From contig JACKFA010000009.1 in assembly GCA_020632715.1 (NCBI GenBank), forward strand, positions 62,001 to 126,000: a DNA stretch of 64,000 bases, written 5' to 3'. The notes under the pieces were generated by a model. The model saw only the letters and a list, made by a program, of their open reading frames with translations. It had not been told where the DNA came from and ran no database searches. Positions within the stretch are counted from its first letter, which is position 1; each line of letters begins with the position of its first letter. Shown here piece after piece: positions 1-9,688 of this stretch. Source of the stretch: Deltaproteobacteria bacterium. Its GTDB lineage: Bacteria; Myxococcota_A; UBA9042; PHBI01. Made by a program: the position numbers and the translations under genes.

Positions 1-478
1 AGAGCCACTCGAGCCCGCCCGCCACGTCGAAGAGCGCGCCCCGCACGCTCTCCGCGACCGCGCTGTGCGACCCGCCGAGCATCCAGTCGCCGCGCGTCGA
101 CAGCGCCGCGAAGCCCTGCCGCGGGAAGGCGAGCAGCATCACCACGAGGAAGCCGAGGTTCAGGACGAAGGTCCTGAGCAGCACGCGATCCCCGGGGTTC
201 AGGATCCGCTCGCGCCCGTCCTTCCGCTTCCGCCGCCGCCGCGCCGCCCAGAGCTCCCACAGGATCGGCAGCACCGGGAAGCACAGCACGCCGACCACGA
301 TGGCGAGCCAGAGCGGGCCGTCGTGATAGACCGCGAGCGACGTCGCGAGCCAGACGCCGAAGAGCGGCACCGCCGCCACGACCGCCCACAGCACGACGTG
401 GAAGAGGACCGACAGGACGAGGCCGACGACGCTCCGGCGGCGCGGCTCGGACGAAGATGGGCTGGGTGAGCGGCTCAT
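1..478 (-). CDS. Membrane protein, C-terminus beyond window edge (partial)
   Basis: An open frame runs from an ATG at 478 to the window edge without a stop, giving 159 residues of an incomplete protein. After a Ser/Arg-rich N-terminus there are hydrophobic segments at about residues 17-50 and 56-75. A strongly basic loop (RRRRKRKDGRER) follows, then a third hydrophobic segment near residues 103-118. This looks like a polytopic inner-membrane protein with a cytoplasmic basic loop. I recall similar conserved hypothetical proteins in myxobacteria but cannot assign a function. The next gene upstream is on the same strand, 127 bases away. Confidence 0.6.
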   Translation of the reverse strand, partial: MSRSPSPSSSEPRRRSVVGLVLSVLFHVVLWAVVAAVPLFGVWLATSLAVYHDGPLWLAIVVGVLCFPVLPILWELWAARRRRKRKDGRERILNPGDRVLLRTFVLNLGFLVVMLLAFPRQGFAALSTRGDWMLGGSHSAVAESVRGALFDVAGGLEWL

Positions 479-575
479 GCGGCGATTGTGCCCGCCCGCG
501 CCGGCCCCGAAAAGGCCGCGGGGCGGAGCGGCCGGCCACTCGCCGTCCACCCCGCCCCGCGGTGTGCTCGTCAGG

Positions 576-596
576 GCCCGCGCGCGCGGCGCGGGC
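576..596 (-). terminator. GC-rich hairpin downstream of the Cys-rich lipoprotein gene
   Basis: GCCCGCGC (576-583) pairs perfectly with GCGCGGGC (589-596) around a 5-base loop, ten bases beyond the stop of the gene at 606. There is no T tract on the minus strand after it, so it is at best a weak or Rho-assisted terminator. In sequence this rich in GC, chance hairpins are common. Confidence 0.3.
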
Positions 597-605
597 GCCT
601 CGTGG

Positions 606-2969
606 CTACCGGTTCTGCTCGGGCACCGGGACGCAGGTCCCCGAGCCGTCGTCCTCGTAGCCCTCGGCGCACTCGCAGCCGTCGCCGGTCGCGTTCACGA
701 CGGTGCCCTCCTCGTCGCAGGCGCAGGTGATCCCCGTCGCCGCGTCGGTGCCGGCGTCATAGACCGTGCCCGTGCAGGTGCCGCCGAAGCCGCACACAGC
801 ACCGTCGCAGAGGTTCGCGCAGTTGCCGTTGGCCGCGATGCAGACGCCCGTGCCGTGGCAGTCGGAGCCGCCCGCGGCGAAGACCGGCTGGCTGCAGACG
901 CCCGGCGTGCCGTCCGCGACGGCGACGCCCGCGTCGTCGACCGACGTGCAGAAGCTCGCGTAGCACTCGGGGTCGAGCCCGTCCGGCACGGCGTTGTTGG
1001 CGTTGAACTCGTCGAGGTGCGTCTGGGTCGAGCGCAGGTAGTTCGGGTCCATGCAGTTCGCGCTGTTGCACGCGACCACGCAGAGCGAGTTGGCGCCGCC
1101 CGCGAGCCCGTAGACGAGCCCGTCACCCCAGATGGCCGCGTGGCAGGTGCCCTGGCCGGCGGCGCAGGCGGTGCCGTCCGCGGCCGCGACGATGTCGCAG
1201 GAGCCCCAGATCCGGAAGTCGTCCTCGCACTGGACGCCGGCCGTCCCGGCGTCGGCGTCGTGCACGGTGCCGACGAGGCACTCGTTGCCGTGCGGGTTCT
1301 GGCACCAGCTGTCCTCGCAGCCGGTCAGGTGGCCGACGCACTGCCCGCTCTGGCAGGTGAAGTCGTACTCGCCGTTGACGCCGCCCCAGCAGGGGGTGCC
1401 GTCCGGCTTCGCCGCGCCCGTGTTGCACTGGCCGCCGCGGGTGGCGCCGTCGCCGCCGTCGCAGGTGACCTCGTGGCACGGGTCGGACCAGGTGTCCGCG
1501 CAGTCCGACGCCACCATGCAGCTGTTCCAGAGGTTCGCGTCGAAGTGGCAGCACGGCACGCTCGGATCGGGGCACGCGTCCGACTGCGGGTCGAACCAGG
1601 CGCTCTGCGAGGCGCCCATCTCGCAGGACGAGAACGGCCCGAAGCAGGGGTCGCCCGCGGCGAGGTAGGTGGTGAGCCCGTTCGAGGCGTCACCGTCGGC
1701 GTCGATGGCCTTGCAGACGTTGCCGCCGTCGCTCGACATGAAGGCGGCGAAGGTGCCGTCGTTCGCGACGGGATCCGCGCAGCCGTAGGCCGAGCAGGGG
1801 TCGCCGTTGTTGCACGGGTTCGTCGTCGAGGCGTCGCAGATGACGCGGAGCGAGGTCGTGTCGCAGATCACGTTGCCGTTGGCCGAGAAGATCCCGCTCG
1901 TGCCGTCCGGGCGGCAGAGGCCCTCGGCGCCCGCGACGTCGACGCAGGCGGAGTCCACGGCGAGGTCGGTGTAGGTGCACACGCCGGCCGCGCACGAGTC
2001 GAGCGTGCAGGGGTTGCCGTCGTCGCACCAGGCGTCGTCGCCGCTGTCGAGCCCGCCGTCGCCGTCGGTGTCGGCGACGCAGGGCTGCCCCGAGAAGGAC
2101 GGGTCGGCGAACACCGGGAACACGCGCGCGGCGCTGTTCAGGTACTCGTTCGGGAGGCGCTTCACGTAGGTGCCGTCGCCCTCGGCGGAGAGCGTCAGCA
2201 CGTGGCGGATCGGGAACGCCGTCGGGCGGACGGCCGCGTCGAACACGGTCGGCGCGTCGATGCGGAGCCAGGGGCGGCCCGTGTCGGCGTCGACGAGCTC
2301 GATGGCCGAGGCCGTGTCGAGCGCGAAGGGGGCCTCGTGCAGCTCACCGTCGACGCGCGCCGCGAGGCGGCCCGGGTGCGTCGTGACCTGCATGTGCTCG
2401 ATGAAGCCGACCCAGCCGGCCTCCGCCGAGAGCGGGTGCTCGACGACCCAGCTCTCGCGCACCGCCTGCGAGGTGACGCGGAAGCGGTAGCCCACGCCGT
2501 CGGCGATGCCCGGGTAGGTGACGACGTCGCCCTCGGCGTCGCTCGCGCGGCGGAAGGCGGACTGCGAGATGGCGCTGAGATCCGCGCCGTCGCCCTGGAC
2601 GGCCATCGGGCGGAACGCGACCTGCCACTTGGCACCGCTCATCGCGACGCGCGCGCCGTCTCCGAGCACGCGCGGGAACACGGTCGTGACCGGCCCCGTG
2701 CGGTAGGTGAGCTGCGTCGGCGTCTCCTGGAGGAAGACCCCGTTCGAGGGCGCCGCGACCGTCGGCGTCGTCGGGTCCGTCGGCGTCGTCGGATCCGTCG
2801 GAGTCGTCGGGTCCGTCGGCGTCGTCGGGTCCGTCGGCGTCGTCGGATCCGTCGGCAGCTGGTTCTGCGACGGGCCTGGCACGCCCATCTCGTTGCCGCA
2901 CGCCGGCGCGAGCGCGACAGCCCACACGGCGGCCAAGGCGAGGCCCTGGAGGCTCTTGAAACGATTCAT
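606..2969 (-). CDS. Secreted Cys-rich lipoprotein with Pro/Thr/Asp linker and EGF-like C-terminus
   Basis: 787 aa. A basic and hydrophobic signal sequence ends in an LAPAC lipobox-like site at about residue 24, followed by a linker of five PTDPTT hexapeptides (residues ~38-70). A domain of about 220 residues without cysteine follows. The C-terminal ~500 residues are studded with cysteines, starting with motifs such as CDDGNPCTLDSC, typical of the 'D-G-N-P-C-T' repeats of myxobacterial surface proteins, and ending in an EGF-like segment (CACDEEG...CECAEGYEDDG...C). Probable location is the outer membrane or cell surface. The ATG at 2969 has a GAGGGG ribosome site. No enzyme motif was found; a structural, adhesive or binding role is inference only. 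Confidence 0.8.
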   Translation of the reverse strand: MNRFKSLQGLALAAVWAVALAPACGNEMGVPGPSQNQLPTDPTTPTDPTTPTDPTTPTDPTTPTDPTTPTVAAPSNGVFLQETPTQLTYRTGPVTTVFPRVLGDGARVAMSGAKWQVAFRPMAVQGDGADLSAISQSAFRRASDAEGDVVTYPGIADGVGYRFRVTSQAVRESWVVEHPLSAEAGWVGFIEHMQVTTHPGRLAARVDGELHEAPFALDTASAIELVDADTGRPWLRIDAPTVFDAAVRPTAFPIRHVLTLSAEGDGTYVKRLPNEYLNSAARVFPVFADPSFSGQPCVADTDGDGGLDSGDDAWCDDGNPCTLDSCAAGVCTYTDLAVDSACVDVAGAEGLCRPDGTSGIFSANGNVICDTTSLRVICDASTTNPCNNGDPCSAYGCADPVANDGTFAAFMSSDGGNVCKAIDADGDASNGLTTYLAAGDPCFGPFSSCEMGASQSAWFDPQSDACPDPSVPCCHFDANLWNSCMVASDCADTWSDPCHEVTCDGGDGATRGGQCNTGAAKPDGTPCWGGVNGEYDFTCQSGQCVGHLTGCEDSWCQNPHGNECLVGTVHDADAGTAGVQCEDDFRIWGSCDIVAAADGTACAAGQGTCHAAIWGDGLVYGLAGGANSLCVVACNSANCMDPNYLRSTQTHLDEFNANNAVPDGLDPECYASFCTSVDDAGVAVADGTPGVCSQPVFAAGGSDCHGTGVCIAANGNCANLCDGAVCGFGGTCTGTVYDAGTDAATGITCACDEEGTVVNATGDGCECAEGYEDDGSGTCVPVPEQNR
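2761..2852 (-). repeat. 18-bp tandem repeat encoding PTDPTT linker
   Basis: About five copies of an 18-base unit (plus strand gtcggcgtcgtcgggtcc with a few substitutions) encode the Pro-Thr-Asp linker behind the signal peptide of the lipoprotein. Copies differ mostly at silent or near-silent positions (gggtcc/ggatcc). Copy number is expected to vary between strains by slippage. Confidence 0.85.
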
Positions 2970-3385
2970 TCCCGCACCCCTCGGTGTTGCAAAGACGGTC
3001 CGCGCTCCGTCCTCTGACGAGCGCCATCCGCGGCAGACCGGTTGTCTGGTGAAACGCGTACTCCCGCACGAGGTACGCGATCCCCACCTTGGGGGGCCGC
3101 CGGCGCACGCGCAACCCTCGACCTCGGGTTTTGCGTATCAGCGCGCAAACCCGTTTCGAGTCCGGGAACTTACAGCACGATTAGAAATCGCTCGGGAGCT
3201 CACTCCAGGCCGCCCGGAGCGCGCTCCAGCCCGAAGAACTGGATCAGCGTTCGATTCCCTGCCGCGGGGCCGCTCGACCACGGGCGCGGCGGCATGCTGC
3301 ACCGCACACCGGCTCGGAGCCGCGCCGATGGCCGGCACGGCGTCACCGTGTGCTGCACTGCACACACACACCGAAGCCGCGGCGG
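2970..3385. other. 416-bp intergenic region, no gene recognised
   Basis: This is the longest non-coding stretch in the window. It lies between the lipoprotein gene starting at 2969 and the stop of the gene at 3386, both on the minus strand, so it should hold the promoter of the Cys-rich lipoprotein gene. The part at 3130-3260 is less GC-rich than its surroundings. At 3348-3365 a hairpin GTGTGC-TGCACT-GCACAC follows the upstream gene's stop and may act as its terminator. Short open frames here look like noise. Confidence 0.5.
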
Positions 3386-3970
3386 CTACTCCTCGGGGGT
3401 CGCCTCGGTGATGACGAGCTCGCACTCGACGTCGTTGAGGTCGGCGACGTAGGGGATGGCGACGTTCGGGTTCCCGAAGACGTTCGCCGCGAACTGGTAG
3501 CGCGTGAAGTCCTCTCCGAGGAGCCCGATGTAGTCGGGCGGCCGGAACGCGACCACGACCTCGGTGCCGTGGTTCTCGGGCTCGCCGACGAAGATCCCGT
3601 TCGACGTCCAGGCCCCGGAGACCGCGGTCACGACGGGGTACGTGAGCTTCACGACCCAGGCCTGGAGCGGCCCGCCCTGGTAGTCGACCGTGGCGAAGGT
3701 CTGATAGCCGCTGTCGCCCTCCCAGCGCGTCGCGATCTGGTAGACCACGCGGCAGCGGTCCTTCGCGGGCGCCGTGTCCTGGGGCGGCAGGTAGTCGAAG
3801 TCGAGCGCGTCGCCGGCGTCGGCGGTGTCGGCCGCGTCGGCCTTGGCGCCGTCCGCCTCGACGTCGAGCGGATCCCCGTCCACGGGCGGGCAGCCGCCGG
3901 AGGCGAGCAGCGTCAGCGCGAGCGCGGCGAGGACGCCGGCGCGCGCGGCCCGGGAGCCCCTCAGGGGCAC
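3386..3970 (-). CDS. Secreted lipoprotein of unknown function
   Basis: 194 aa from a GTG at 3970 that overlaps the previous gene's stop by 10 bases. An ATG at 3994 would add eight residues but deepen the overlap. A basic n-region and hydrophobic core lead to the lipobox LLASGGC. An Asp/Ala-rich linker (residues ~30-60) follows, then a ~130-residue beta-rich domain (DYQGGPLQAWVVKLTYP, later VVVAFRPPDYIG). The pattern is reminiscent of cohesin-like beta sandwiches, but I cannot establish that. It is probably co-transcribed with the L-domain lipoprotein immediately upstream and may act with it at the surface. Confidence 0.7.
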   Translation of the reverse strand: MPLRGSRAARAGVLAALALTLLASGGCPPVDGDPLDVEADGAKADAADTADAGDALDFDYLPPQDTAPAKDRCRVVYQIATRWEGDSGYQTFATVDYQGGPLQAWVVKLTYPVVTAVSGAWTSNGIFVGEPENHGTEVVVAFRPPDYIGLLGEDFTRYQFAANVFGNPNVAIPYVADLNDVECELVITEATPEE

Positions 3971-5766
3971 GGCAGATCGCCCTTGTTGCTGCACACGGTG
4001 CTCGTCCCGCCGACCGTCATCTGCACAACGTACGCGTCGATGACGGTCCTTGGAAGCTTCGGATTGTCGCGGATGACGAGGTCCGCCGCCACGTCCGCCA
4101 GGAGCGCGAACCCGACGGCTGCGAGGTCGGGGTTGCCGATGACCGTCAGGCCGCCCGTCCCGCCGTCCGCGGTGGTGGTGCCGACCGCGCTCGCCGCGTT
4201 CATCGTGAACGAGGTCGCGCCGGCGAGGCGCCGCACCTCGACGTCGCCGACGACGATCCCGAGCATCGGGAACGCGACCGTCGCGATCTCGGAGTCGACC
4301 CCGATGAACCGCAGGTGGCGCCCGATCGACGCGAGCTTCCCGGCGCTGAGCCCGCGCAGCGCCGTGTCCGTCACGAGCACGTTGCCGCCGACCGTCGTGA
4401 GCGCGCCGAGCTGCGCCACGACCGCCACGTTGCCCTGGAGGTCGAGCTCACCGCCGATGGTCTTCACCGACGGCAGCGTGAGCGTGACCTCGCCGTTCCA
4501 CGACACGTCGACGTCGGTCGGGACGCCCGCGAGCAGCGGCGCGCTCACCGCGGCGAGCGCCGGCGCGCGCGCGACGCGGAGCCGCCCGCCGAGCGTCGTC
4601 AGGGCGTCGAGCGCCACCGTCTCGAGGTCGTCGAGCTCCACGATCTCGACGCCGCCGCCGACCGTCACGAGCGCCGAGAGGTCGAGCGTCGCGAGCGCGG
4701 GCCCGGCACAACCGACCGCGCGGATCTCGCCCGCCACGTCGTGGAGCGCGCCGAGATCGAGCTCGGCGACGTCGAGGTTCTCGAGGCGCACGTCCCCGCC
4801 GACGTGCGCGAGCACCGGCAGCGACAGCTCGAGCGCCATGCGCGTCACGTCGAGGTCGCCGCCGAGGGTCACGAGGAGCGGCGCCTCGACCCGGACCTCC
4901 GGCCCCGCCCAGAGCTCGAGGTCGCCGTCGAGGCGCGTGAGCTTCGGGAACGCGGCGTCGAGGCCCGTGAGGTCCCCGCCGACCGAGAAGCGGCCGATCT
5001 CGACCGAGCCGCCGACCGTCGCGAGCGCGCCGAGGGCGAGGCCGCGGAGCTCCACGTCGTGGACGCGCACGTCGCCGTTCACGCGGGCGAGCGCCGGCGC
5101 GGAAAGCGAGAGCGCCCCGTGGCTCACGTCGAGGTGGCCGCCGACGAAGGTGAGCGCGGGCAGATCGAGCACCGCCCCCTCCTGCACGTAGGCCACCTGC
5201 ACGTTGAGCCCGACGTGCTCGAGCTTCGGGAGCGAGACGAGCCCCGTCACCTCGACGTCCGCCCGGCCGACGACGACGACGGAGCCGCCGACGCGCTCGA
5301 GGTCGCCGAGGGTGACCTGCTCGGCGGCGCGCACGTCGATGACGAGGTCGCCCGCGATCTCCGTGACGCCGTCGTAGAGCGCCGCGTCGTCGGCCGAGGT
5401 CAGCGTGACGTCGTCGGGACCGGGCGTCGTGTCGTCGCCGCCGGGCTCCGTGTCCGTGTCCGTGACCACGGCCGTGTCGACGGCGCCGCCGGTGTCGAGG
5501 GCGGTCGCCGTGTCCGCGGCCTCGGCGGTGTCGGCCTCGGCGGCGTCGTCCCCGCCGACGCCGTCCGCCGCGGCGTCAGCGCCGGCCGCGTCCGAGACGA
5601 CGTCGGCGCCGCCGGTGTCCGCCGGGGCCGTCGCCGTGTCCACCGCGAACACGGGGGGCGCGGTGTTGAAGCTGCAACCGGAGAGCGAGGCGCCGCCGAC
5701 GCCCGCGAGGATCGCGAGCGCGCCCCCGAGGGACGCGGCGCCCGAGAGGCCGTGTCGCACCCGCAC
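3961..5766 (-). CDS. Surface lipoprotein with repeated L-domain/beta-helix rungs
   Basis: 601 aa. The signal peptide ends in the lipobox SLSGC at about residue 31. An Asp/Thr/Ala-rich linker spans residues ~40-120. The rest (~125-600) is a run of about 20-residue rungs of the type 'V-G-G-x-V-x-V...L-x-L-P-A-L', for example LPALTFVGGHLDVSH and LDAAFPKLTRLDGDLEL. This is the pattern of receptor L-domain / right-handed solenoid proteins (the EGF-receptor L domain fold, also found in fungal Ecm33 proteins). The C-terminal Cys pair (STVCSNKGDLPCP) may cap the solenoid. It lies downstream of the cellulose operon on the same strand, 115 bases after bcsC. A surface-binding role is inferred. Confidence 0.75.
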   Translation of the reverse strand: MRVRHGLSGAASLGGALAILAGVGGASLSGCSFNTAPPVFAVDTATAPADTGGADVVSDAAGADAAADGVGGDDAAEADTAEAADTATALDTGGAVDTAVVTDTDTEPGGDDTTPGPDDVTLTSADDAALYDGVTEIAGDLVIDVRAAEQVTLGDLERVGGSVVVVGRADVEVTGLVSLPKLEHVGLNVQVAYVQEGAVLDLPALTFVGGHLDVSHGALSLSAPALARVNGDVRVHDVELRGLALGALATVGGSVEIGRFSVGGDLTGLDAAFPKLTRLDGDLELWAGPEVRVEAPLLVTLGGDLDVTRMALELSLPVLAHVGGDVRLENLDVAELDLGALHDVAGEIRAVGCAGPALATLDLSALVTVGGGVEIVELDDLETVALDALTTLGGRLRVARAPALAAVSAPLLAGVPTDVDVSWNGEVTLTLPSVKTIGGELDLQGNVAVVAQLGALTTVGGNVLVTDTALRGLSAGKLASIGRHLRFIGVDSEIATVAFPMLGIVVGDVEVRRLAGATSFTMNAASAVGTTTADGGTGGLTVIGNPDLAAVGFALLADVAADLVIRDNPKLPRTVIDAYVVQMTVGGTSTVCSNKGDLPCP

Positions 5767-5881
5767 GTGCGAACCTCCTGGACGAGGACTTGATGAGCGT
5801 CAGTCGCCTGACTCTGTCACGATGATGGTCCCGGCGCGGCGCGAGCCGCCCGGCGACGCGAGGCCCCGAGGCGCCCGCGCG

Positions 5882-8800
5882 TCAGAAGCCCTGGAGCGGG
5901 AGACGGCCGATGTCGTCGTCCTTCTTCCGGTCGAAGGCGTAGCCGAGGAAGATCCCCCCGGCGAACTCCTGGTAGTCGTGCCCGGTGTGGAACTCCGCGT
6001 GCACCCCGAGGTCGAACGTCTCGGTGATGCGCCACTGGAGCGCGCCCTCGAAGTTCACGGCGAACGCGAAGCTGCGCTGCCCCTCGTGGTACGACGCGAC
6101 CGGGAAGCCGTCCTCGTCGGAGAGGCCCTGGAGCAGCGCCTGCCGGTTCGGATCGGTCGGGAAGTAGGGGGTCGCCTCCTCGGTGAACCAGTTCACGCCG
6201 AGGTCGAGGCCGAGGCGGTACTTGAGCTTGGCGGCGCCGCCAGAGAGGTCGAGCGGGATCCCCGCGTGCAGGAAGAGCTGCGGGCTGAAGTAGCCGCCCT
6301 GCCCGAACGTGAAGTGGCGCAGGTTCTGGCCGTAGAAGAGCCCGGAGGCGCCAGCGCCCGTGATGAGCTTCGTGTCCTCCCAGTCGTAGAGGGTCCAGCG
6401 CACGCCGAGCCCGACCTCGCCGCCCGCGTTCGAGGGCACGCGGTCGCCGATGTTCACGAAGCCACCGCCGTAGAGGTAGTAGAGCATGTCGTCGTCGGTG
6501 AACGACAGGTCGACGCGGCCGCCGTTGCGGGTCACCGCGCCCCAGGCGGCGCCCGTGAGGAGGTCGCGCTCGCCGGCGTAGGAGAGCACGCTGTCCTTGA
6601 CCGGGGTCCGGTCGAGGCGCACGCGGAGCCCGACGGCGTCGAACTGATCGCGGTACTCGATGCCGCCGACGGCGGTCTGGTAGAGGAAGCCGAGCGGCGT
6701 CGAGCCGGCGCGGATGGTCCACGCGCGGTAGTTGAACTCGAGCATGAGCTCGATCCCGGTCGCGCCGCGGTCGGGGTAGCGCCCGCCGATGTTGCCCTGG
6801 ATGCGCCAGTCGTAGGCGTTCAGGCCGTAGTCGTACTGCGTGAGCTCGTCGTCGAGGTCGAGGTCGCCCGGCTCCATGACGATGGGGGTCGCCGTGAACG
6901 CGAGGCGCCCCTTGTAGCCCGTCGAGAGCGAGAGCGTGATGGGCACGGAGACCTCGGTGATCTTGCCGTAGCCCGGGAGCCCGTCGCGGAGGCGGATCGA
7001 GAAGCCGCCGCCGACCGACGAGCTGTGGCGGTCGCGGATCTCGTCCATCTCGCGCTGCACCTCCTCGCGGAGGGTGGCGGCGCTCCCGGCGCCGCGCGTG
7101 CCGTCGCCGTCGCCGGTGAAGCGGGTCGCGGCGTCGGCGAGCATCGAGCGGTAGCCGGGGTCGCCGAGCGCCGAGTCGCCGACGGTGACGGTCGGGTTCT
7201 GGCCCTCGTCGAGGGCGAGCGCCTTCTTGAAGCTGTCCATCGCCTCGCCGTCCTCGCCGCGGAGGACGGCCGCGCGCCCGGCGATCGCGTGCATGCGCGG
7301 GTTGTTCGGCATGAGGCGGAGCCCGTCCTCGAGGAGCTTGTCGGCGATGTCGAGGCGCCCCATGCGGATGGCCGACTCGACGGCGCCCGAGCGGGCGTCG
7401 AGGTCCTCGGGGAGCGCCTCGAGCACCTTCCCGAAGACGCGCAGCGCCTCCTCGTGCTCCTGCGCCGACACGAAGAGGCGGCCGAGGGCGTTCATGAGGC
7501 GCGGATCGTTCGGGTAGTCGCGGAGCGGGATGGCGAGGATGTTGAAGGCGCGCGTGTGATCGCCCTTCTCGCGGGCGACGTCGGCGCGGCGCACGGCGTG
7601 CGCGATGCGGAGGTCCTCGAGGCCACGGCGCTCGCCGATGGAGAGCTCGGTGTCCCCCTCGAGCTCGCGGAGGACGGCGAGGAGCTCGTCCTCGCGGCCG
7701 GCTTTGTGGAGGATGGCGGCGAGCTGGAGCTTCAGGGTCGAGACGCCGCGCGGGGCGCGCCCGATGGCGTCGTAGATGATGGTGAGCGCGCGGTCGGTGG
7801 CGCCGAGATCGGCCCAGGCGATCGCGACGAGGCCGAGGAGCTCGGGGTCGTCGCCGACCCGGTGCTGGAGCTCGACGAGGCGGTGGCGCGCGGCGATGGG
7901 CTTCCGCGCGGCGAGCTGGAGCGCGAGAGCCGACGTCGAGCGCACCTCGACGCGGGTCTTCAGGCGCTTCGTGCGCTCGTCGAGCTGCTCCTTCGGGACG
8001 CGGTCGAGGAGCTCGAGCGCCGCGTTGTAGCGCCCCTCCGCCTCGAAGACCCAGGCCTCGAGGATGATGAGGTCGATGCTGCCCGGCTCCTCGAGGTCGC
8101 GCAGGGCGGAGACGGCGCCGCGCGCGGTCTGCGTGTCGCTCATGTTCACGGCGAGGTAGGCGTAGTCGTAGAGCACGCGCTTGTTCGTGGGCGACGTCTG
8201 GCGCGCCACCTCGAGGAGCTCCTTCGCGCCGTCGAGGTCGCCGGTCTTCCGGAGCTCGGAGGCGTCGTAGCGCATGGTCTCCGCGCGGAGCCACGCCGGG
8301 TCGTACGCGGCGGAGGCGTCGAGCGCGGCGAGCTTGTCGTTGACCTCGATGGCGCGCTTCCCGCGGTGCGCCTCGAGGTAGAGCTCGACGAGCGCCTTCA
8401 GCGCCGGGACGTTCTTCGGGTCCTCCTGCACCATCGCGTCGAAGAGGTCCTCGGCCTTCTCCATCTCGCCCTTCTTGACGTAGACGTTGCCGAGCAGCAT
8501 GCGCGCGTGGTGCGCCTCCTTCTTGTTGCGCTTGATGGCGTCGCCGAGGAGCTGCTCGGCCTCGTCCCACTTGTCGGCGGCGACCGCCTTCTTCGCGCGC
8601 GTGACGAGGTCCCAGAACTCCGCCGACTCGAGCGAGCGCTCCCAGAGCTCCTTCCGCTGCGGGGCGAGCTGCTTCACCTTCTGCAGGATGACGACGGCCT
8701 TGTCGAACTGCTCCTGCTGGAGCGCGACGACCGAGAGCCCGACGAGCGCGTCGAGGTCCTCCTTCTTCGCGGTCGCCTTCGAGAAGAGGCGCTCGGCGGT

Positions 8801-9688
8801 CTTCAGGTCCTTGTCCTTCAGCGCCTGATAGCCGTCCTCGATGCGCTTCCGCTCGGCGTCCTCGGCGCGCGCCTGGATCTCGCCCGCCATGAGCTCCGAG
8901 ACGCGCTTCTCGACCTCGGCGTCGCCCGGCGACACCTTCAGGTACGCCTGGAAGAGCGGCACGTCCGCGCGCGAGGCGTGGAGCCACATGAGCGCGCGCT
9001 TCCAGCTCGCGACGACGGCCTTGTCGCCGCCGTCCTCGGCCGCGAGGCGCGCGAGGCGTTTGACGCCGTCGCGGCGCGTGCCCTCGCGGTAGCTCAGGTG
9101 CCGCGCGAGGGCGAGCTCCGTGCGGGCGCTGCCGCCGCTCTCGGTGTTCAGCCGCTCGAGCCCGGCGCGCGCCTCCTCCCAGCCGGAGTCGGTGCCGCCG
9201 AGGGTCTGGTAGAACTCGAGCCCGAGCTCGCCCGACGGCGCGTTCGCCCCGAAGACCTTGCGGTAGGCGGCGATGGCGTCGTCGAGGCGGCCGGCCTTCA
9301 CGAGCGCGCGCGCCTCGGCGAGCAGGTCGTCGTACTGGTTGCCGATGCCGATCGCCTGCTTGATGGCGGCGATCTTCGGGTGGCGCGGGTGCGCCGCCTC
9401 GAGGCGCCGCAGGTAGCCCTCGGCCTCGGCCTTCTTGCCGCCGCGCGCCGCGTAGAGCGCGAGCGCCGAGAGGGCGCCCGGGTGGTTCGGGTCGCTCCGG
9501 AGCACCTTCTGCCAGATCTCGGCGGCCTTGTCGGGGCGCCCGCGCTCCTCCCAGTACTTCACGTTCTCGAGGAGCTGGTCGAGGGCGTCGTTCTCGGCGT
9601 GCGCGGTGGTGGTCCACACGCACGTGACCGCCGCCGTCGCGAAGAGGAGCGCCAGCGGCGCGCGATGGGAGCTCAGGCTCAGGGACAT
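5882..9688 (-). CDS. bcsC: Cellulose synthase export protein BcsC (TPR + outer-membrane channel)
   Basis: 1268 aa. BcsC guides the nascent glucan through the periplasm and across the outer membrane. A Sec signal peptide (cut near TTAHA) is followed by ~800 residues of TPR-type helical hairpins. The C-terminal ~400 residues match the BcsC outer-membrane domain: a conserved start (SSSVGGGFSIRLRDGLPGYGKI) and strand-rich aromatic ends such as YDWRIQGNIGGRYPDRG and DYQEFAGGIFLGY. The ATG at 9688 is chosen because GGAGG lies just upstream; an in-frame GTG at 9700 is less likely. It overlaps the end of bcsZ by 10 bases, as expected for the last gene of a bcs operon. Length is close to the usual ~1150-1300. 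Confidence 0.93.
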   Translation of the reverse strand: MSLSLSSHRAPLALLFATAAVTCVWTTTAHAENDALDQLLENVKYWEERGRPDKAAEIWQKVLRSDPNHPGALSALALYAARGGKKAEAEGYLRRLEAAHPRHPKIAAIKQAIGIGNQYDDLLAEARALVKAGRLDDAIAAYRKVFGANAPSGELGLEFYQTLGGTDSGWEEARAGLERLNTESGGSARTELALARHLSYREGTRRDGVKRLARLAAEDGGDKAVVASWKRALMWLHASRADVPLFQAYLKVSPGDAEVEKRVSELMAGEIQARAEDAERKRIEDGYQALKDKDLKTAERLFSKATAKKEDLDALVGLSVVALQQEQFDKAVVILQKVKQLAPQRKELWERSLESAEFWDLVTRAKKAVAADKWDEAEQLLGDAIKRNKKEAHHARMLLGNVYVKKGEMEKAEDLFDAMVQEDPKNVPALKALVELYLEAHRGKRAIEVNDKLAALDASAAYDPAWLRAETMRYDASELRKTGDLDGAKELLEVARQTSPTNKRVLYDYAYLAVNMSDTQTARGAVSALRDLEEPGSIDLIILEAWVFEAEGRYNAALELLDRVPKEQLDERTKRLKTRVEVRSTSALALQLAARKPIAARHRLVELQHRVGDDPELLGLVAIAWADLGATDRALTIIYDAIGRAPRGVSTLKLQLAAILHKAGREDELLAVLRELEGDTELSIGERRGLEDLRIAHAVRRADVAREKGDHTRAFNILAIPLRDYPNDPRLMNALGRLFVSAQEHEEALRVFGKVLEALPEDLDARSGAVESAIRMGRLDIADKLLEDGLRLMPNNPRMHAIAGRAAVLRGEDGEAMDSFKKALALDEGQNPTVTVGDSALGDPGYRSMLADAATRFTGDGDGTRGAGSAATLREEVQREMDEIRDRHSSSVGGGFSIRLRDGLPGYGKITEVSVPITLSLSTGYKGRLAFTATPIVMEPGDLDLDDELTQYDYGLNAYDWRIQGNIGGRYPDRGATGIELMLEFNYRAWTIRAGSTPLGFLYQTAVGGIEYRDQFDAVGLRVRLDRTPVKDSVLSYAGERDLLTGAAWGAVTRNGGRVDLSFTDDDMLYYLYGGGFVNIGDRVPSNAGGEVGLGVRWTLYDWEDTKLITGAGASGLFYGQNLRHFTFGQGGYFSPQLFLHAGIPLDLSGGAAKLKYRLGLDLGVNWFTEEATPYFPTDPNRQALLQGLSDEDGFPVASYHEGQRSFAFAVNFEGALQWRITETFDLGVHAEFHTGHDYQEFAGGIFLGYAFDRKKDDDIGRLPLQGF

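Noticed and set aside
2761..2852. Regular 18-base repeats that might suggest a CRISPR-like array
   Set aside because: Repeats are directly abutting with no spacers and encode an in-frame PTDPTT linker.
3348..3365. Hairpin GTGTGC-TGCACT-GCACAC as a member of the TGTTGCA palindrome family
   Set aside because: It shares only the GCAGTGCA-like core and has different arms; kept as a possible terminator only.
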